A DNA stretch of 64,000 nucleotides from positions 558,001 to 622,000 of the forward strand of contig NZ_ADAQ01000011.1 in the NCBI RefSeq assembly GCF_000176515.1. Reading direction: 5' to 3'. The DNA is from Grimontia hollisae CIP 101886 (GTDB taxonomy: Bacteria; Pseudomonadota; Gammaproteobacteria; Enterobacterales; Vibrionaceae). The notes beneath the pieces were generated by a model. The model was given only the letters and a program-made list of their open reading frames with translations, ran no database searches and was not told the origin of the DNA. Position 1 is the stretch's first letter, and each line of letters begins with the position of its first letter. Positions 48,264 to 57,505 of this stretch are shown here, in pieces. The position numbers were made by a program, and so were the translations under genes.

Positions 48264-48713
48264 TTATTTTTCCAGGCGGGCAATTTCTTCACCGAAATCC
48301 CGGATATCTTCAAAGCTATGGTATACGGATGCAAAACGGATATAGGCCACTTTATCGAGCTCTTTCAGCGCGTCCATCACCAGATTGCCTACCAGCGTTG
48401 ATGACACCTCACGTTCACCCGTCGCCCGAATTGTCGATTTGATGGCGTTGATCGCCTTTTCGATATCGTCGGTGCTTACCGGGCGTTTTTCCAATGCTCG
48501 CTGGATACCGCCACGCAGTTTATCTTCGTTGAATGGCTCACGGTTACCATTAGTTTTGATGATACGCGGCATCACCAGCTCTGCTGTTTCAAACGTGGTA
48601 TAACGTTCACTACAGGCTAAACACTGGCGACGACGACGCACTTGGTGACCGTCTGCGACCAGCCGTGAATCAATGACTTTGGTGTCATTCGCACCACAAA
48701 ATGGACAGTGCAT
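48264..48713 (-). CDS. nrdR: Transcriptional repressor NrdR
   Basis: ATP/dATP-sensing repressor of ribonucleotide reductase genes. Zinc ribbon with cysteines at 3, 6, 31 and 34 (CPFC...CLAC), followed by an ATP-cone ([20 protein letters not shown]). 149 residues, as in E. coli. Heads the rib-nusB-thiL-pgpA cluster. The promoter must lie in 48714-48793, between it and the glyA terminator. Confidence 0.96.
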   Translation of the reverse strand: MHCPFCGANDTKVIDSRLVADGHQVRRRRQCLACSERYTTFETAELVMPRIIKTNGNREPFNEDKLRGGIQRALEKRPVSTDDIEKAINAIKSTIRATGEREVSSTLVGNLVMDALKELDKVAYIRFASVYHSFEDIRDFGEEIARLEK

Positions 48714-48793
48714 CTCGCCTCCTTAAACAATAGGTAAACAGTGTACCTGATTTGCAGACCTGGGAAACTGCGAAAGTGGTGAAAACAGGCACA

Positions 48794-48819
48794 AAAAAAG
48801 CACCCTGAGGTGCTTTTTT
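48794..48819 (-). terminator. Terminator after glyA
   Basis: AAAAAAGCACC / GGTGCTTTTTT, 11-bp stem with a 4-nt loop, 13 bp past the glyA stop. Confidence 0.9.
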
Positions 48820-48832
48820 AAACCAAACCAGA

Positions 48833-50083
48833 TTATGCATATACTGGCAGGCGTTTACAGATTTCCAGAACCTTGGCTTTGGTCGCTTCGATAACCTCTG
48901 GGTTGTCGATGTTATCCAGCACATCACACATCCAATTCGCCAGTGCTTTCGCATCATCCTGGGTAAAACCACGGCGGGTGATTGCTGGTGTACCCACACG
49001 GATACCCGAGGTCACAAACGGACTGCGTGGGTCATTTGGCACGCTGTTTTTGTTGACGGTGATGTTCGCTGCGCCGAGTGCGGCATCCGCATCTTTACCC
49101 GTGATGTTCTTGTCAATCAGATCAACCAGGAAAAGGTGGTTTTCTGTACCATTGGAGACAATCTTATAGCCGCGCTCCTGGAACTGACTCACCATCGCTT
49201 TGGCGTTATCAACAACGCGCTGTTGGTACGCCTTGAACTCTGGCTCCATCGCTTCTTTGAACGCCACCGCCTTCGCCGCGATAACGTGCATCAGAGGACC
49301 ACCCTGACCACCCGGGAATACCGCAGAATTCAGCTTTTTGTACATGTCTTCTCCTGCATTCGACAGGATCAGACCTCCACGAGGGCCCGCCAGGGTTTTG
49401 TGTGTCGTCGTTGTCACAACGTGTGCATGAGGGATCGGCGTAGGGTATACACCCGCAGCAATCAGGCCTGCAACGTGTGCCATGTCTACAAACAGGTATG
49501 CGTCCACTTTGTCCGCGATTTCACGCATACGTGCCCAGTCAACGATTTGGGAATACGCCGAGAAGCCACCGATGATCATCTTAGGCTTGTGTTCCAGCGC
49601 CAATGCTTCCATTTCGTCATAGTTGATCTGTCCTGCTTCATCAATGCCGTAAGGGATGACATTGTAGTGCTTTCCGGAGAAGTTAACCGGTGAACCGTGT
49701 GTCAGGTGGCCACCATGTGCCAGACTCATCCCCAGAACCGTGTCACCCGGTTGAAGCAGTGCCATGTAAACCGCACTGTTTGCCTGTGAGCCAGAGTGAG
49801 GCTGCACATTTGCGTATTCGCAGCCAAACAGCTGGCAGGCACGCTCAATCGCCAGTGCTTCGGCTTTGTCTACGTATTCACAACCACCGTAGTAACGCTT
49901 GCCCGGATAACCTTCCGCATACTTGTTAGTCAGTTGGGAACCTTGCGCTTCCATTACGCGAGGGCTGGTGTAGTTTTCTGACGCGATGAGTTCAATGTGC
50001 TCTTCCTGACGCGCAGTTTCTTCTTGGATCGCGGCAAACAGCTCCGGATCGTAATCAGCGATGTTCATGTCACGCTTTAGCAT
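48833..50083 (-). CDS. glyA: Serine hydroxymethyltransferase
   Basis: PLP enzyme that converts serine and tetrahydrofolate to glycine and 5,10-methylene-tetrahydrofolate; main source of one-carbon units for purines. 416 residues (E. coli 417). The PLP lysine is in [16 protein letters not shown] (about 229). CAGGAG lies 6 nt before the ATG. The upstream region is odd: a MITE fills the leader and a PurR box stands beyond it. Confidence 0.97.
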   Translation of the reverse strand: MLKRDMNIADYDPELFAAIQEETARQEEHIELIASENYTSPRVMEAQGSQLTNKYAEGYPGKRYYGGCEYVDKAEALAIERACQLFGCEYANVQPHSGSQANSAVYMALLQPGDTVLGMSLAHGGHLTHGSPVNFSGKHYNVIPYGIDEAGQINYDEMEALALEHKPKMIIGGFSAYSQIVDWARMREIADKVDAYLFVDMAHVAGLIAAGVYPTPIPHAHVVTTTTHKTLAGPRGGLILSNAGEDMYKKLNSAVFPGGQGGPLMHVIAAKAVAFKEAMEPEFKAYQQRVVDNAKAMVSQFQERGYKIVSNGTENHLFLVDLIDKNITGKDADAALGAANITVNKNSVPNDPRSPFVTSGIRVGTPAITRRGFTQDDAKALANWMCDVLDNIDNPEVIEATKAKVLEICKRLPVYA

Positions 50084-50108
50084 CTGTATCTCCTGATTCA
50101 GATAGTTC

Positions 50109-50132
50109 CCTAGGGTCTGTTGACCTTTGGTG
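50109..50132. repeat. Terminal inverted repeat of MITE (glyA side)
   Basis: 24 bp starting CCTAGGGTCTGTTGACC; its exact reverse complement is at 50357-50380. Confidence 0.92.
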
Positions 50133-50375
50133 ATGATTTTTGCAGCAGTTTGTGGGGGCTTTATACAAGGCAGAGGCTTTGATGTGTAGCTAGCCTACAT
50201 GAGAAGCCGATAACGCAGGAGAAAGTCCCCACAAACGCTGCCCGAAGGGTTCTGCCCTAAGCGTTTTATGCTTTGTTGAGGTGTATTTGCTTAGAATGAC
50301 TAGGCGGCACACACCTCGCCGCGCCTAAAGCGCTTATGGCTAGAACAAAATTTAACCACCAAAGGTCAACAGACC
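50114..50375. mobile_element. MITE, 262 bp, flanked by CTAG
   Basis: A non-coding element bounded by perfect inverted repeats beginning GGTCTGTTGACCTTTGG, with CTAG on each side (50110-50113 and 50376-50379) as probable target duplication. CTAG is itself a palindrome, so it could be part of the ends. It holds no gene. Internal inverted segments (GCAGTTTGTGGGG and CCCCACAAAC-GCTGC) allow further folding. A 4-bp CTAG-type duplication is seen with some IS5-group elements; the mobilising transposase is not in this window. Confidence 0.85.
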
Positions 50376-50380
50376 CTAGG
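50357..50380. repeat. Terminal inverted repeat of MITE (operator side)
   Basis: Perfect reverse complement of 50109-50132; ends GTCAACAGACCCTAGG. Confidence 0.92.
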
Positions 50381-50474
50381 TACCAAGTTGACCAGATAAC
50401 TCGTGGAGGCAAATTACCGGGTCAACCTGGTTGGGTTGATTTTTACCACATCGAAAACACCAGTATCCATGCGG

Positions 50475-50490
50475 ACGCAAACGTTTTCGT
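50475..50490 (-). promoter_or_regulatory. PurR operator upstream of glyA
   Basis: ACGCAAACGTTTTCGT fits the degenerate PurR box (ANGCAANCGTTTNCNT) at every fixed position and differs from the symmetric consensus at one base. E. coli glyA is a PurR target. It lies about 390 bp from the start codon, of which 266 bp are MITE plus duplicated CTAG. Confidence 0.75.
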
Positions 50491-50491
50491 C

Positions 50492-50521
50492 ATTAAATTA
50501 TTAATGGCAGTGATTTTACAA
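50492..50521 (-). promoter_or_regulatory. Putative glyA promoter
   Basis: On the - strand TTGTAA (50521-50516) and TTTAAT (50497-50492) are 18 nt apart, and the PurR box follows directly, covering the expected transcription start. Tentative. Confidence 0.45.
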
Positions 50522-50843
50522 AATTTGTTGCGCAACAGGTAGTAGCAATCACATTTTTTTTGCCTGATCGGACATGGTCTTTTCTCATTCCAATCATGAA
50601 CTGAATTCACGTTGACCGATATCACACGTCGCCACACTCGCCAATTTGGGGCGTGCCGGTGCTATTTTCAGACGCGTATTTACACACCGTACGCACTTGC
50701 TGACACAGGTACAAAAACCCGTTAACACGACCTCTTTCGCCAGCAACAGAATCTCATTAAGATGCCTTGCTTTTTATTTTCAATTACCATTGGTTGCGTC
50801 GTTATCAAATGTAAAAACGCCACCCATTTCAGGAGTCATTTCA

Positions 50844-51449
50844 TTGAATCACCAACCCCGACATTCACAGTTTGAAGACATGGTTGCTATCTTGTCTGGT
50901 GCGTTCGTTGTGGCGCAGGGTGTTTATTTTCTCCAGCAAGCAGGGCTACTCACAGGCGGTACGACAGGTCTGGCCCTTTTGATCACCCAATTTACAGATC
51001 TCTCTTTCGGTACGCTGTATTTCCTGTTTAACATACCTTTCTACGTGATGGGGTGGCAGCGTTTTGGTGCCCAGTTTGCACTTCGGAGTGTCTTAGCTGG
51101 TGGCATGGTGTCATTGATTGTCGACCATATCTCTCACGTATTCACTATCGGGTGGCTACAACCCCTTTACTGCGGCCTGATTGGTGGTCTGTTAATGGGG
51201 GTGGGTATGCTAATGATCTTCCGTCACAACGCGAGCCTTGGCGGCTTCAATGTGCTGGCATTGTATTGCCAGGATAAATTTGGTATCCGTGCCGGTAACG
51301 TACAGATGGGAATCGACATTACCATCCTGCTGGCCTCTTTTTTCTACGTATCCCCCTGGCTTCTCGCTTGTTCTGTCGTTGGTGCCTTTGTTCTGAATCT
51401 GGTACTGGCCATGAATCACAGGCCCGACCGTTATGTGGTGTGCTATTGA
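50844..51449 (+). CDS. YitT family membrane protein
   Basis: Membrane protein of the YitT/DUF161 type; function not known. TTG start at 50844, chosen because AGGAG lies 8 nt before it; this gives 201 residues, normal for the short Vibrio form without the C-terminal DUF2179 domain. Five or six helices; family segments AQGVYFLQQAGLLTGGTTGLALLI, FGTLYFLFNIPFYVMGWQRFG, and MIFRHNASLGGFNVLALYCQDK. It stands alone between two divergent/convergent genes and has its own terminator. Confidence 0.85.
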   Translation: MNHQPRHSQFEDMVAILSGAFVVAQGVYFLQQAGLLTGGTTGLALLITQFTDLSFGTLYFLFNIPFYVMGWQRFGAQFALRSVLAGGMVSLIVDHISHVFTIGWLQPLYCGLIGGLLMGVGMLMIFRHNASLGGFNVLALYCQDKFGIRAGNVQMGIDITILLASFFYVSPWLLACSVVGAFVLNLVLAMNHRPDRYVVCY

Positions 51450-51547
51450 TGCATCAACAACAGTAGCGGGAAAAGTGCACACAAGGTTACAACTGGACAA
51501 TGAGTAGGGAGGACGGCAAAGTCATCGGCATCAATGCGTCCACATAA

Positions 51548-51586
51548 AAAAATGCCCTCAGTCCTTGATGTACTGAGGGCATTTTT
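51548..51586. terminator. Bidirectional terminator between YitT-family gene and der
   Basis: AAAAATGCCCTCAGT / ACTGAGGGCATTTTT, 15-bp perfect stem with a 9-nt loop, T-runs on both strands. Confidence 0.92.
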
Positions 51587-51669
51587 CACTCTCTAAGTAG
51601 GGTCTTCAACGGATCCGGGTCTTAACTGTTCGGTATCTGCCCTAAAGTATATTGACACCTGTCCGTGAA

Positions 51670-53175
51670 CTATGACTTCTTGCTGCGGTTTTTTACCATG
51701 TCCATCAGTCGCTTGCGTTGACGTGCCTGAGAAATGGTCAGCTTCTCTTTCTTGCCCTCAAACGGGTTCTCACTGTTCTGGAACTGGATGCGGATCGGTG
51801 TTCCCATGATTTCCAGTGATTTACGGTAGTAGTTCATCAGATAGCGTTTGTATGAATCTGGCAGTTCACGAACCAGGTTACCGTGGATCACGATAATCGG
51901 CGGGTTGTAACCACCCGCGTGTGCATATTTCAGCTTCACGCGTCGACCTCGGATCATCGGAGGCTGATGATCATCCTGCGCCATCTTCATAATACGGGTC
52001 AGCATCGAGGTGCTGATACGCCGGGTCGCTGACTCATAAGCTTCCTGGATTGACTCAAACAGGTGACCGACACCGGTGCCGTGCAATGCCGAGATAAAGT
52101 GGATACGGGCAAAATCCACAAAGCCAAGACGGCGGTCAAGCTCCGACTTCACACGCTCTTTGACGTCGCTGTCCAGACCGTCCCACTTGTTCACCGCAAT
52201 AACGATTGAACGGCCTGCATTCAATGCAAAACCCAGCAGGCTCAAATCCTGATCGGAAATGTTCTCACGCGCATCGATAACCAGAAGCACTACGTTTGCA
52301 TCTTCAATCGCTTTCAGTGTCTGGACGACCGAGAACTTCTCCACTTTGTCATTCACGCGCTTACGGCGACGGACACCCGCAGTATCAATAATGACGTACT
52401 CGCGACCATCACGTTCCATTGGAATATAAATAGAATCGCGCGTGGTCCCCGGCATGTCATAGACCACCACCCTCTCTTCACCCAGAATGCGGTTGGTCAG
52501 TGTTGACTTACCCACATTTGGGCGGCCAATGATACTGAATTTAATCGGCAGGTTACGCAGACGTTCCAACGCAGATTCCGCATCTTCTTCCGTCAGATCT
52601 TTCTCGTCTTTGTCTTCGTCCTGCTCTCCGGTAAGGTCAACCAGACCTTCTTTACCGTCATCTTCCTCATTACCGGCCAATTCTTCGGCAAACGGTTTCA
52701 GGGCGCGATCAATCAATGCCAGTACACCACGGCCATGAGCCGCTGCAATCTGGTACATCTCTTCCATACCCAATTGCCAAAACTCCGCACTGGCAGCGTC
52801 CGGATCAATACCGTCAACTTTGTTTACCACCAAGAACGTTTTTTTCTGGCGACTGCGAAGGTGCTGGGCAATCGCTTCATCGGCTACTGTCAGGCCTGCG
52901 CGGCCATCCACCATAAACAGCACCACATCTGCTTCTTCAATCGCCGCAAGCGATTGTTCCGCCATTTTGGTTTCTACACCCTCTTCGGTGCCGTCAATAC
53001 CGCCGGTGTCAACAACAATAAACTCGTGTTCACCCAGTAACGCTTTTCCGTATTTACGATCCCTGGTCAAACCTGGAAAATCGGCAACGAGCGCATCGCG
53101 CGTCCTTGTCAGCCGGTTAAAGAGTGTCGACTTCCCCACATTAGGACGCCCAACCAGGGCTACGACAGGAATCAT
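51670..53175 (-). CDS. der: Ribosome biogenesis GTPase Der (EngA)
   Basis: Essential GTPase for 50S maturation, with two GTPase domains in tandem and a C-terminal KH-like domain. P-loops [12 protein letters not shown] (residues 8-19) and [12 protein letters not shown] (about 218); DTGG and DTAG switch motifs; NKVD and NKWD for guanine. The linker is strongly acidic (EEDDGKEG...[11 protein letters not shown]). 501 residues (E. coli 490). Same der-bamB-yfgM-hisS order as E. coli. Confidence 0.96.
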   Translation of the reverse strand: MIPVVALVGRPNVGKSTLFNRLTRTRDALVADFPGLTRDRKYGKALLGEHEFIVVDTGGIDGTEEGVETKMAEQSLAAIEEADVVLFMVDGRAGLTVADEAIAQHLRSRQKKTFLVVNKVDGIDPDAASAEFWQLGMEEMYQIAAAHGRGVLALIDRALKPFAEELAGNEEDDGKEGLVDLTGEQDEDKDEKDLTEEDAESALERLRNLPIKFSIIGRPNVGKSTLTNRILGEERVVVYDMPGTTRDSIYIPMERDGREYVIIDTAGVRRRKRVNDKVEKFSVVQTLKAIEDANVVLLVIDARENISDQDLSLLGFALNAGRSIVIAVNKWDGLDSDVKERVKSELDRRLGFVDFARIHFISALHGTGVGHLFESIQEAYESATRRISTSMLTRIMKMAQDDHQPPMIRGRRVKLKYAHAGGYNPPIIVIHGNLVRELPDSYKRYLMNYYRKSLEIMGTPIRIQFQNSENPFEGKKEKLTISQARQRKRLMDMVKNRSKKS

Positions 53176-53211
53176 ACTGACCTCTTAACATCTCAAATTC
53201 ATTAATAACAG

Positions 53212-53241
53212 CGGCTCCTGACCGATCAGGATCAGGAGCCG
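53212..53241 (-). terminator. Hairpin between bamB and der
   Basis: CGGCTCCTGA / TCAGGAGCCG, 10-bp perfect stem with a 10-nt loop, in the 88-bp gap. No strong T-run follows, so it may be a processing or attenuating structure rather than a full terminator. Confidence 0.5.
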
Positions 53242-53263
53242 AATAATGGGCAAACAACTGGCA

Positions 53264-54424
53264 TTACAGTGTTTGATTTTTACTTATTGTGCCGTCACGT
53301 GTAATCACAATATAGCCATCCTCCACATTGAGTGGGCTTACGGCGATACCGCTGCTGTCTATTTTCTGCTGAGCGACAAATTCACCAGAGCTGGGATCCA
53401 TCCAGTGCAGATAACCTTCTGCATCACCAACAACCACATACCCTGAAATCGAAGCAGGCGGAGTCAGCTGACGATACTCTAGTTCGCGGTTTTGCCAAAT
53501 CTCAGTGCCGCTGCGTACATCCACGGCGATCACGTGGTCTTTATCGGTAATCAGGAAAAGGTAGCTACCCGCCACCAGAAAATCTGTCGATGAGCTGTAA
53601 TTACGCTTCCAGACCGAACGGCCTGAACGCAGATCGATAGCCACCAGCTGGCCATTATACCCCACCGCATAAAGCAATGCGCCGTCAATCACAGGTGTCG
53701 CATCAACATCCACCAACCGATCAATCTCGGTTGCCCCTTTCGGGCTCGCGATAGGCTGTTGCCAGATAATGTTACCGTTTTCAATAAATGCAGCCCCGAG
53801 GCGGCCATTTGCCATGCCCCAGAACACACCACCAGCAGTAGATACTGGAGAGCTGTCACCGCGCAGCGTCAGGTTTGGTACGTCACTGGAAATACGCCAA
53901 CGTTCTTCTCCACTTTCTGCGTCAAACGCCGCCAACTCACCACGGCTGGTGTTGACGATCACCAGGCTTTCGTCAGCCAGTGGTTTGGAAAGGATCTCCC
54001 CACCTGCATTGACCTGCCACACTGTCTCACCGGTTTCTTCATCCAGAGCGATAAGATTCCCGGTTTCAGTACCGACATAGACCTTGCTGTATGCTGCCGT
54101 TAATCCGCCAGACAGCAGTGCCGGGGTAACATCACCCAAATCAACACGCCAAAGTAGAGATCCCTCTTCGACGTTGATGGCTTGAACCACTCCTTCACGA
54201 TCTGCTGCAAAAATCTTACCGTATGCCTCAACCGGAGACAGGTTAGTAAAATAGTTTCCGACGCCATCACCTACGCGGGTTTTCCAAACCTGTGCAGGCG
54301 TAAACTCACTGTCTACCGCTGGTACAGGCGCCATCTGGATAGAGTCCTCCTCACCGGCACACCCCGTCAGAAGTACTCCCAGCAATGCCACTGCACCAAC
54401 ACGTTTCCATCCCTTGTGAATCAT
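53264..54424 (-). CDS. bamB: Outer-membrane assembly lipoprotein BamB
   Basis: Eight-bladed beta-propeller lipoprotein of the BAM complex, which inserts beta-barrels such as the nearby OmpK. Lipobox LTGC gives Cys 22. Repeated PQQ-type blades are visible (GSLLWRVDLGD, GETVWQVNAGG, GRSVWKRNYSS, GTEIWQNRELE, GYLHWMDPSSGE). 386 residues (E. coli 392). 9 bp after yfgM. Confidence 0.95.
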   Translation of the reverse strand: MIHKGWKRVGAVALLGVLLTGCAGEEDSIQMAPVPAVDSEFTPAQVWKTRVGDGVGNYFTNLSPVEAYGKIFAADREGVVQAINVEEGSLLWRVDLGDVTPALLSGGLTAAYSKVYVGTETGNLIALDEETGETVWQVNAGGEILSKPLADESLVIVNTSRGELAAFDAESGEERWRISSDVPNLTLRGDSSPVSTAGGVFWGMANGRLGAAFIENGNIIWQQPIASPKGATEIDRLVDVDATPVIDGALLYAVGYNGQLVAIDLRSGRSVWKRNYSSSTDFLVAGSYLFLITDKDHVIAVDVRSGTEIWQNRELEYRQLTPPASISGYVVVGDAEGYLHWMDPSSGEFVAQQKIDSSGIAVSPLNVEDGYIVITRDGTISKNQTL

Positions 54425-54433
54425 AGTCAGGCC

Positions 54434-55039
54434 TTATTGGGACAGGTTGTCCAGTTTCATTTGAACAACAGGATTAGTTGCTGCGGCAATAGATGCAGCA
54501 TAAGCAGAACGTGCTGCAGCCTCATCTCCTCGACGCAGTTCGATATCGCCACGCAACTCTTCAACCTGGGCTTTCCAGCTGTCTGTAGTCACACTATTAA
54601 GCTGTGACAGTGCGGCATCGTAGTTGCCAAGCTCCGCTTCAACACGAGCCAGGCGAACCGTTGCCAGTGTTTTCAGTGTGTCGTCTTTTGATGACTGTAC
54701 ACGACGCAGTTGTTCAGCTGCCAGAGTTAAATCACCCGCTTCAACAAACGATTTCGCCAGCTGCAACGCCAACAGGGAGGTATACGCGCCCTCGTGGTCT
54801 TTGATAAACGTTGCTGCTTTTTCTTCCGCCTGCGCATCGCCTGCAACCAAGGCACTCACTACTTGGGTGTACGCATCTGAAGCTTGCTCACGGCCGGTTT
54901 CCATTTCTGCCTGATAATAACGCCACCCGTACAGGCCACCCAAACCGATTACTGCGCCGAGGACAACGGCCTTGCCATTGTCCCGCCACCACTTTTTAAT
55001 CGCTTCAACTTGTTGTTCTTCTGTGGTGTAGACGTCCAC
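54434..55039 (-). CDS. yfgM: YfgM family tetratricopeptide protein
   Basis: Inner-membrane protein of the YfgM family, which in E. coli associates with PpiD and SecYEG and helps hand over exported proteins. A short cytosolic start (VDVYTTEEQQVEAIKKWWRDNG in family form) precedes one helix (about 24-41, AVVLGAVIGLGGLYGW), followed by TPR-like helices in the periplasm. 201 residues (E. coli 206). Between hisS and bamB as in E. coli. Confidence 0.93.
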   Translation of the reverse strand: MDVYTTEEQQVEAIKKWWRDNGKAVVLGAVIGLGGLYGWRYYQAEMETGREQASDAYTQVVSALVAGDAQAEEKAATFIKDHEGAYTSLLALQLAKSFVEAGDLTLAAEQLRRVQSSKDDTLKTLATVRLARVEAELGNYDAALSQLNSVTTDSWKAQVEELRGDIELRRGDEAAARSAYAASIAAATNPVVQMKLDNLSQ

Positions 55040-55052
55040 GTTTTGTCCTCTC

Positions 55053-56321
55053 TTAAACTCGTTGAGCCAGTTTGTCGGCTACTTCATCCTGAGAAATGGT
55101 CAGCTGTTCGCCGCCTTTAAGATCTTTAAAAGTTACCTGGTTGTTGGCGACTTCATCTTCGCCCAATACCAGTGCCACCGACGCACCAACCTTGTCTGCA
55201 CGTTTGAATTGCTTTTTAAAGTTACCGCCACCAAAGTGGGTCATGACACGAAGGCCTGGCACCTGCTCACGCAATGCCTCTGCCAGTTTCATACCCGCAA
55301 TCAGTGTGCCTTCACCTGCAGTAACCATGTATACATCAACCGCAGGGCGGGTTTCATCCAGCGCTAGGGTTTCCATCAGAAGCACCAGACGCTCAACCCC
55401 CATGGCAAAACCAACTGCCGGTGTCGCTTTACCGCCCAGCTGCTCAACCAGACCATCGTAGCGGCCACCACCACAGACTGTACCTTGAGCCCCCAGACTG
55501 TCGGTGATCCATTCGAAAACAGTGCGGTTGTAATAATCCAGACCGCGAACCAGTTTCTCATTTATCGTGTATTGGATACCTGCTGCGTCCAACAGTTCAC
55601 AAAGACCTGCAAAATGTTGTTTAGAATCTTCATCCAGATAGGCTGACAGCTTAGGTGCATCGCTCAGAACTGCCTGGATGTCTGGGTTTTTGGTATCCAG
55701 TACCCGCAATGGATTAGTGTGCATGCGGCGTTTGCAATCATCATCCAAAATCGCCTCGTGTTGCATCAGAAAGTCAACCAATGCTTCACGATAGTTTGCA
55801 CGTGCTTCCAGTGAACCAATCGAGTTTAGCTCAAGACGCACATGCTCATAGATACCCAGCTTACGCCACAGGCGAGCCGTCATCATGATAAGCTCTGCAT
55901 CAACGTCAGGGCCATTGAGGCCAAAAACTTCCACGCCAAACTGATGGAACTGGCGGTAACGGCCTTTTTGGGGACGTTCGTGACGGAACATAGGGCCAAG
56001 GTACCACAGGCGCTGTTCCTGGTTATACAATAAACCGTTTTCGATACCTGCACGCACGCAGCCTGCGGTGCCTTCAGGACGCAGGGTCAGGCTGTCACCG
56101 TTGCGATCTTCAAAGGTGTACATTTCTTTTTCAACCACGTCGGTCACTTCACCGATGGCGCGGCTGAACAGATGGGTCATTTCCACGATCGGCATGCGCA
56201 CTTCGCTGTAGCCGTATGCGCTGATAACGTCTTTCACCGTGCCTTCAACTTTTTGCCAAAGTGGAGACTGTGTGGGAAGGCAGTCGTTCATGCCTCGGAT
56301 TGCTTGAATAGTTTTTGCCAC
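55053..56321 (-). CDS. hisS: Histidyl-tRNA synthetase
   Basis: Class II aminoacyl-tRNA synthetase that charges tRNA-His. The GTG at 56321 gives [16 protein letters not shown], the E. coli-type N-terminus, with GAGAG 5 nt upstream and 422 residues (E. coli 424); a GTG at 56336 would add five residues. Motif 2 [15 protein letters not shown], the histidine motifs [14 protein letters not shown] and GGRYDGL, and the C-terminal anticodon domain are all present. Confidence 0.96.
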   Translation of the reverse strand: MAKTIQAIRGMNDCLPTQSPLWQKVEGTVKDVISAYGYSEVRMPIVEMTHLFSRAIGEVTDVVEKEMYTFEDRNGDSLTLRPEGTAGCVRAGIENGLLYNQEQRLWYLGPMFRHERPQKGRYRQFHQFGVEVFGLNGPDVDAELIMMTARLWRKLGIYEHVRLELNSIGSLEARANYREALVDFLMQHEAILDDDCKRRMHTNPLRVLDTKNPDIQAVLSDAPKLSAYLDEDSKQHFAGLCELLDAAGIQYTINEKLVRGLDYYNRTVFEWITDSLGAQGTVCGGGRYDGLVEQLGGKATPAVGFAMGVERLVLLMETLALDETRPAVDVYMVTAGEGTLIAGMKLAEALREQVPGLRVMTHFGGGNFKKQFKRADKVGASVALVLGEDEVANNQVTFKDLKGGEQLTISQDEVADKLAQRV

Positions 56322-56371
56322 GTTAACTCTCGTCACCGATCTGTTTGTTCTTGCTATCAGTAAGCTGGCGC

Positions 56372-57490
56372 TTACCCTTGTGTTTTGATGTCAATACGGT
56401 TGTGCTCATCCAGCATTGCTGCTTTTGCCCGAATCTTTGCTTCCAGCTGATCGATCAGGTTGTCGTTGTCAAAACGCTCTTTCTGGCGCTTGCCATCATC
56501 GTAATACGCGCTACGCTTGTTGCCCCCAGCCACGCCGATATGTGACACTTCCGCTTCACCTGGACCGTTAACCACGCAACCAATCACTGACACATCCATC
56601 GGCACAACAACATCTTCCAGACGCTGCTCCAACGCATTTACGGTGCCAATGACATCAAACTCCTGACGGGAGCAGGTCGGACAGGCAATAAAGTTCACCC
56701 CACGCGAACGAATGCGCAGCGATTTTAAAATGTCAAAGCCGACTTTGATTTCCTCTACCGGATCTGCCGCCAGGGAAATACGCAGGGTATCACCAATGCC
56801 TTCGCTTAGCAGCATGCCAAGACCCACCGCTGATTTCACGGCGCCGGCACGCGCACCACCGGCTTCGGTGATCCCAAGGTGCAGCGGCTGATCAATACGT
56901 TTTGCCAACTGGCGGTATGACTCTACGGCCAGGAAAACATCTGAGGCTTTGACGCTCACCTTGAACTGGTCAAAGTTTAGGCGGTCAAGAATATCAACAT
57001 GGCGCATCGCAGACTCTACCAGTGCTTCTGGTGTTGGTTCGCCATATTTTTCCTGAAGGTCTCTCTCCAGTGAACCGCCGTTTACGCCAATACGGATCGG
57101 GATGTTTCTATCACGGGCCGCATCGACCACCGAGCGAATACGCTGTTCGTTTCCAATGTTACCCGGGTTAATGCGAAGACAATCTACCCCGTATTCCGCC
57201 ACTTTCAGGGCGATACGGTAATCAAAATGAATATCAGCAACCAAAGGAACGGTGCATTGTTGCTTGATGAGCTTAAATGCTTCAGCTGCATCCATGGTGG
57301 GCACAGAGACACGGACGATGTCTGCACCCACTTTTTCCAGTGCCTTAATTTGTGCAACCGTTGCGTCAACATCGGTTGTGCGCGTGTTGGTCATCGACTG
57401 GACAGCGATTGGTGCGCCATCGCCAATGGGCACGTCGCCCACATAAATACGCGTAGACGGGCGACGTTTAATGGGAGATTCGGTATGCAT
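56372..57490 (-). CDS. ispG: 4-hydroxy-3-methylbut-2-enyl diphosphate synthase
   Basis: 4Fe-4S enzyme of the MEP pathway (GcpE). TIM-barrel N-terminal part and a reductase-like C-terminal part with the cluster cysteines in [10 protein letters not shown] (about 270 and 273) and [11 protein letters not shown] (about 305). 372 residues, the length of E. coli IspG. 15 bp after rodZ. Together with dxs and ispA in this window it covers both ends of isoprenoid precursor synthesis. Confidence 0.97.
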   Translation of the reverse strand: MHTESPIKRRPSTRIYVGDVPIGDGAPIAVQSMTNTRTTDVDATVAQIKALEKVGADIVRVSVPTMDAAEAFKLIKQQCTVPLVADIHFDYRIALKVAEYGVDCLRINPGNIGNEQRIRSVVDAARDRNIPIRIGVNGGSLERDLQEKYGEPTPEALVESAMRHVDILDRLNFDQFKVSVKASDVFLAVESYRQLAKRIDQPLHLGITEAGGARAGAVKSAVGLGMLLSEGIGDTLRISLAADPVEEIKVGFDILKSLRIRSRGVNFIACPTCSRQEFDVIGTVNALEQRLEDVVVPMDVSVIGCVVNGPGEAEVSHIGVAGGNKRSAYYDDGKRQKERFDNDNLIDQLEAKIRAKAAMLDEHNRIDIKTQG

Positions 57491-57505
57491 TCGGTGTACT
57501 CTGGA

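Larger units (their letters stand above)
50084..50843. other. Intergenic region glyA / YitT-family gene
   Basis: 760 bp between divergent genes. It contains the glyA ribosome site, the MITE, the PurR box and a putative glyA promoter. From 50525 to 50830 nothing definite is seen apart from the AGGAG of the downstream gene. Confidence 0.6.
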
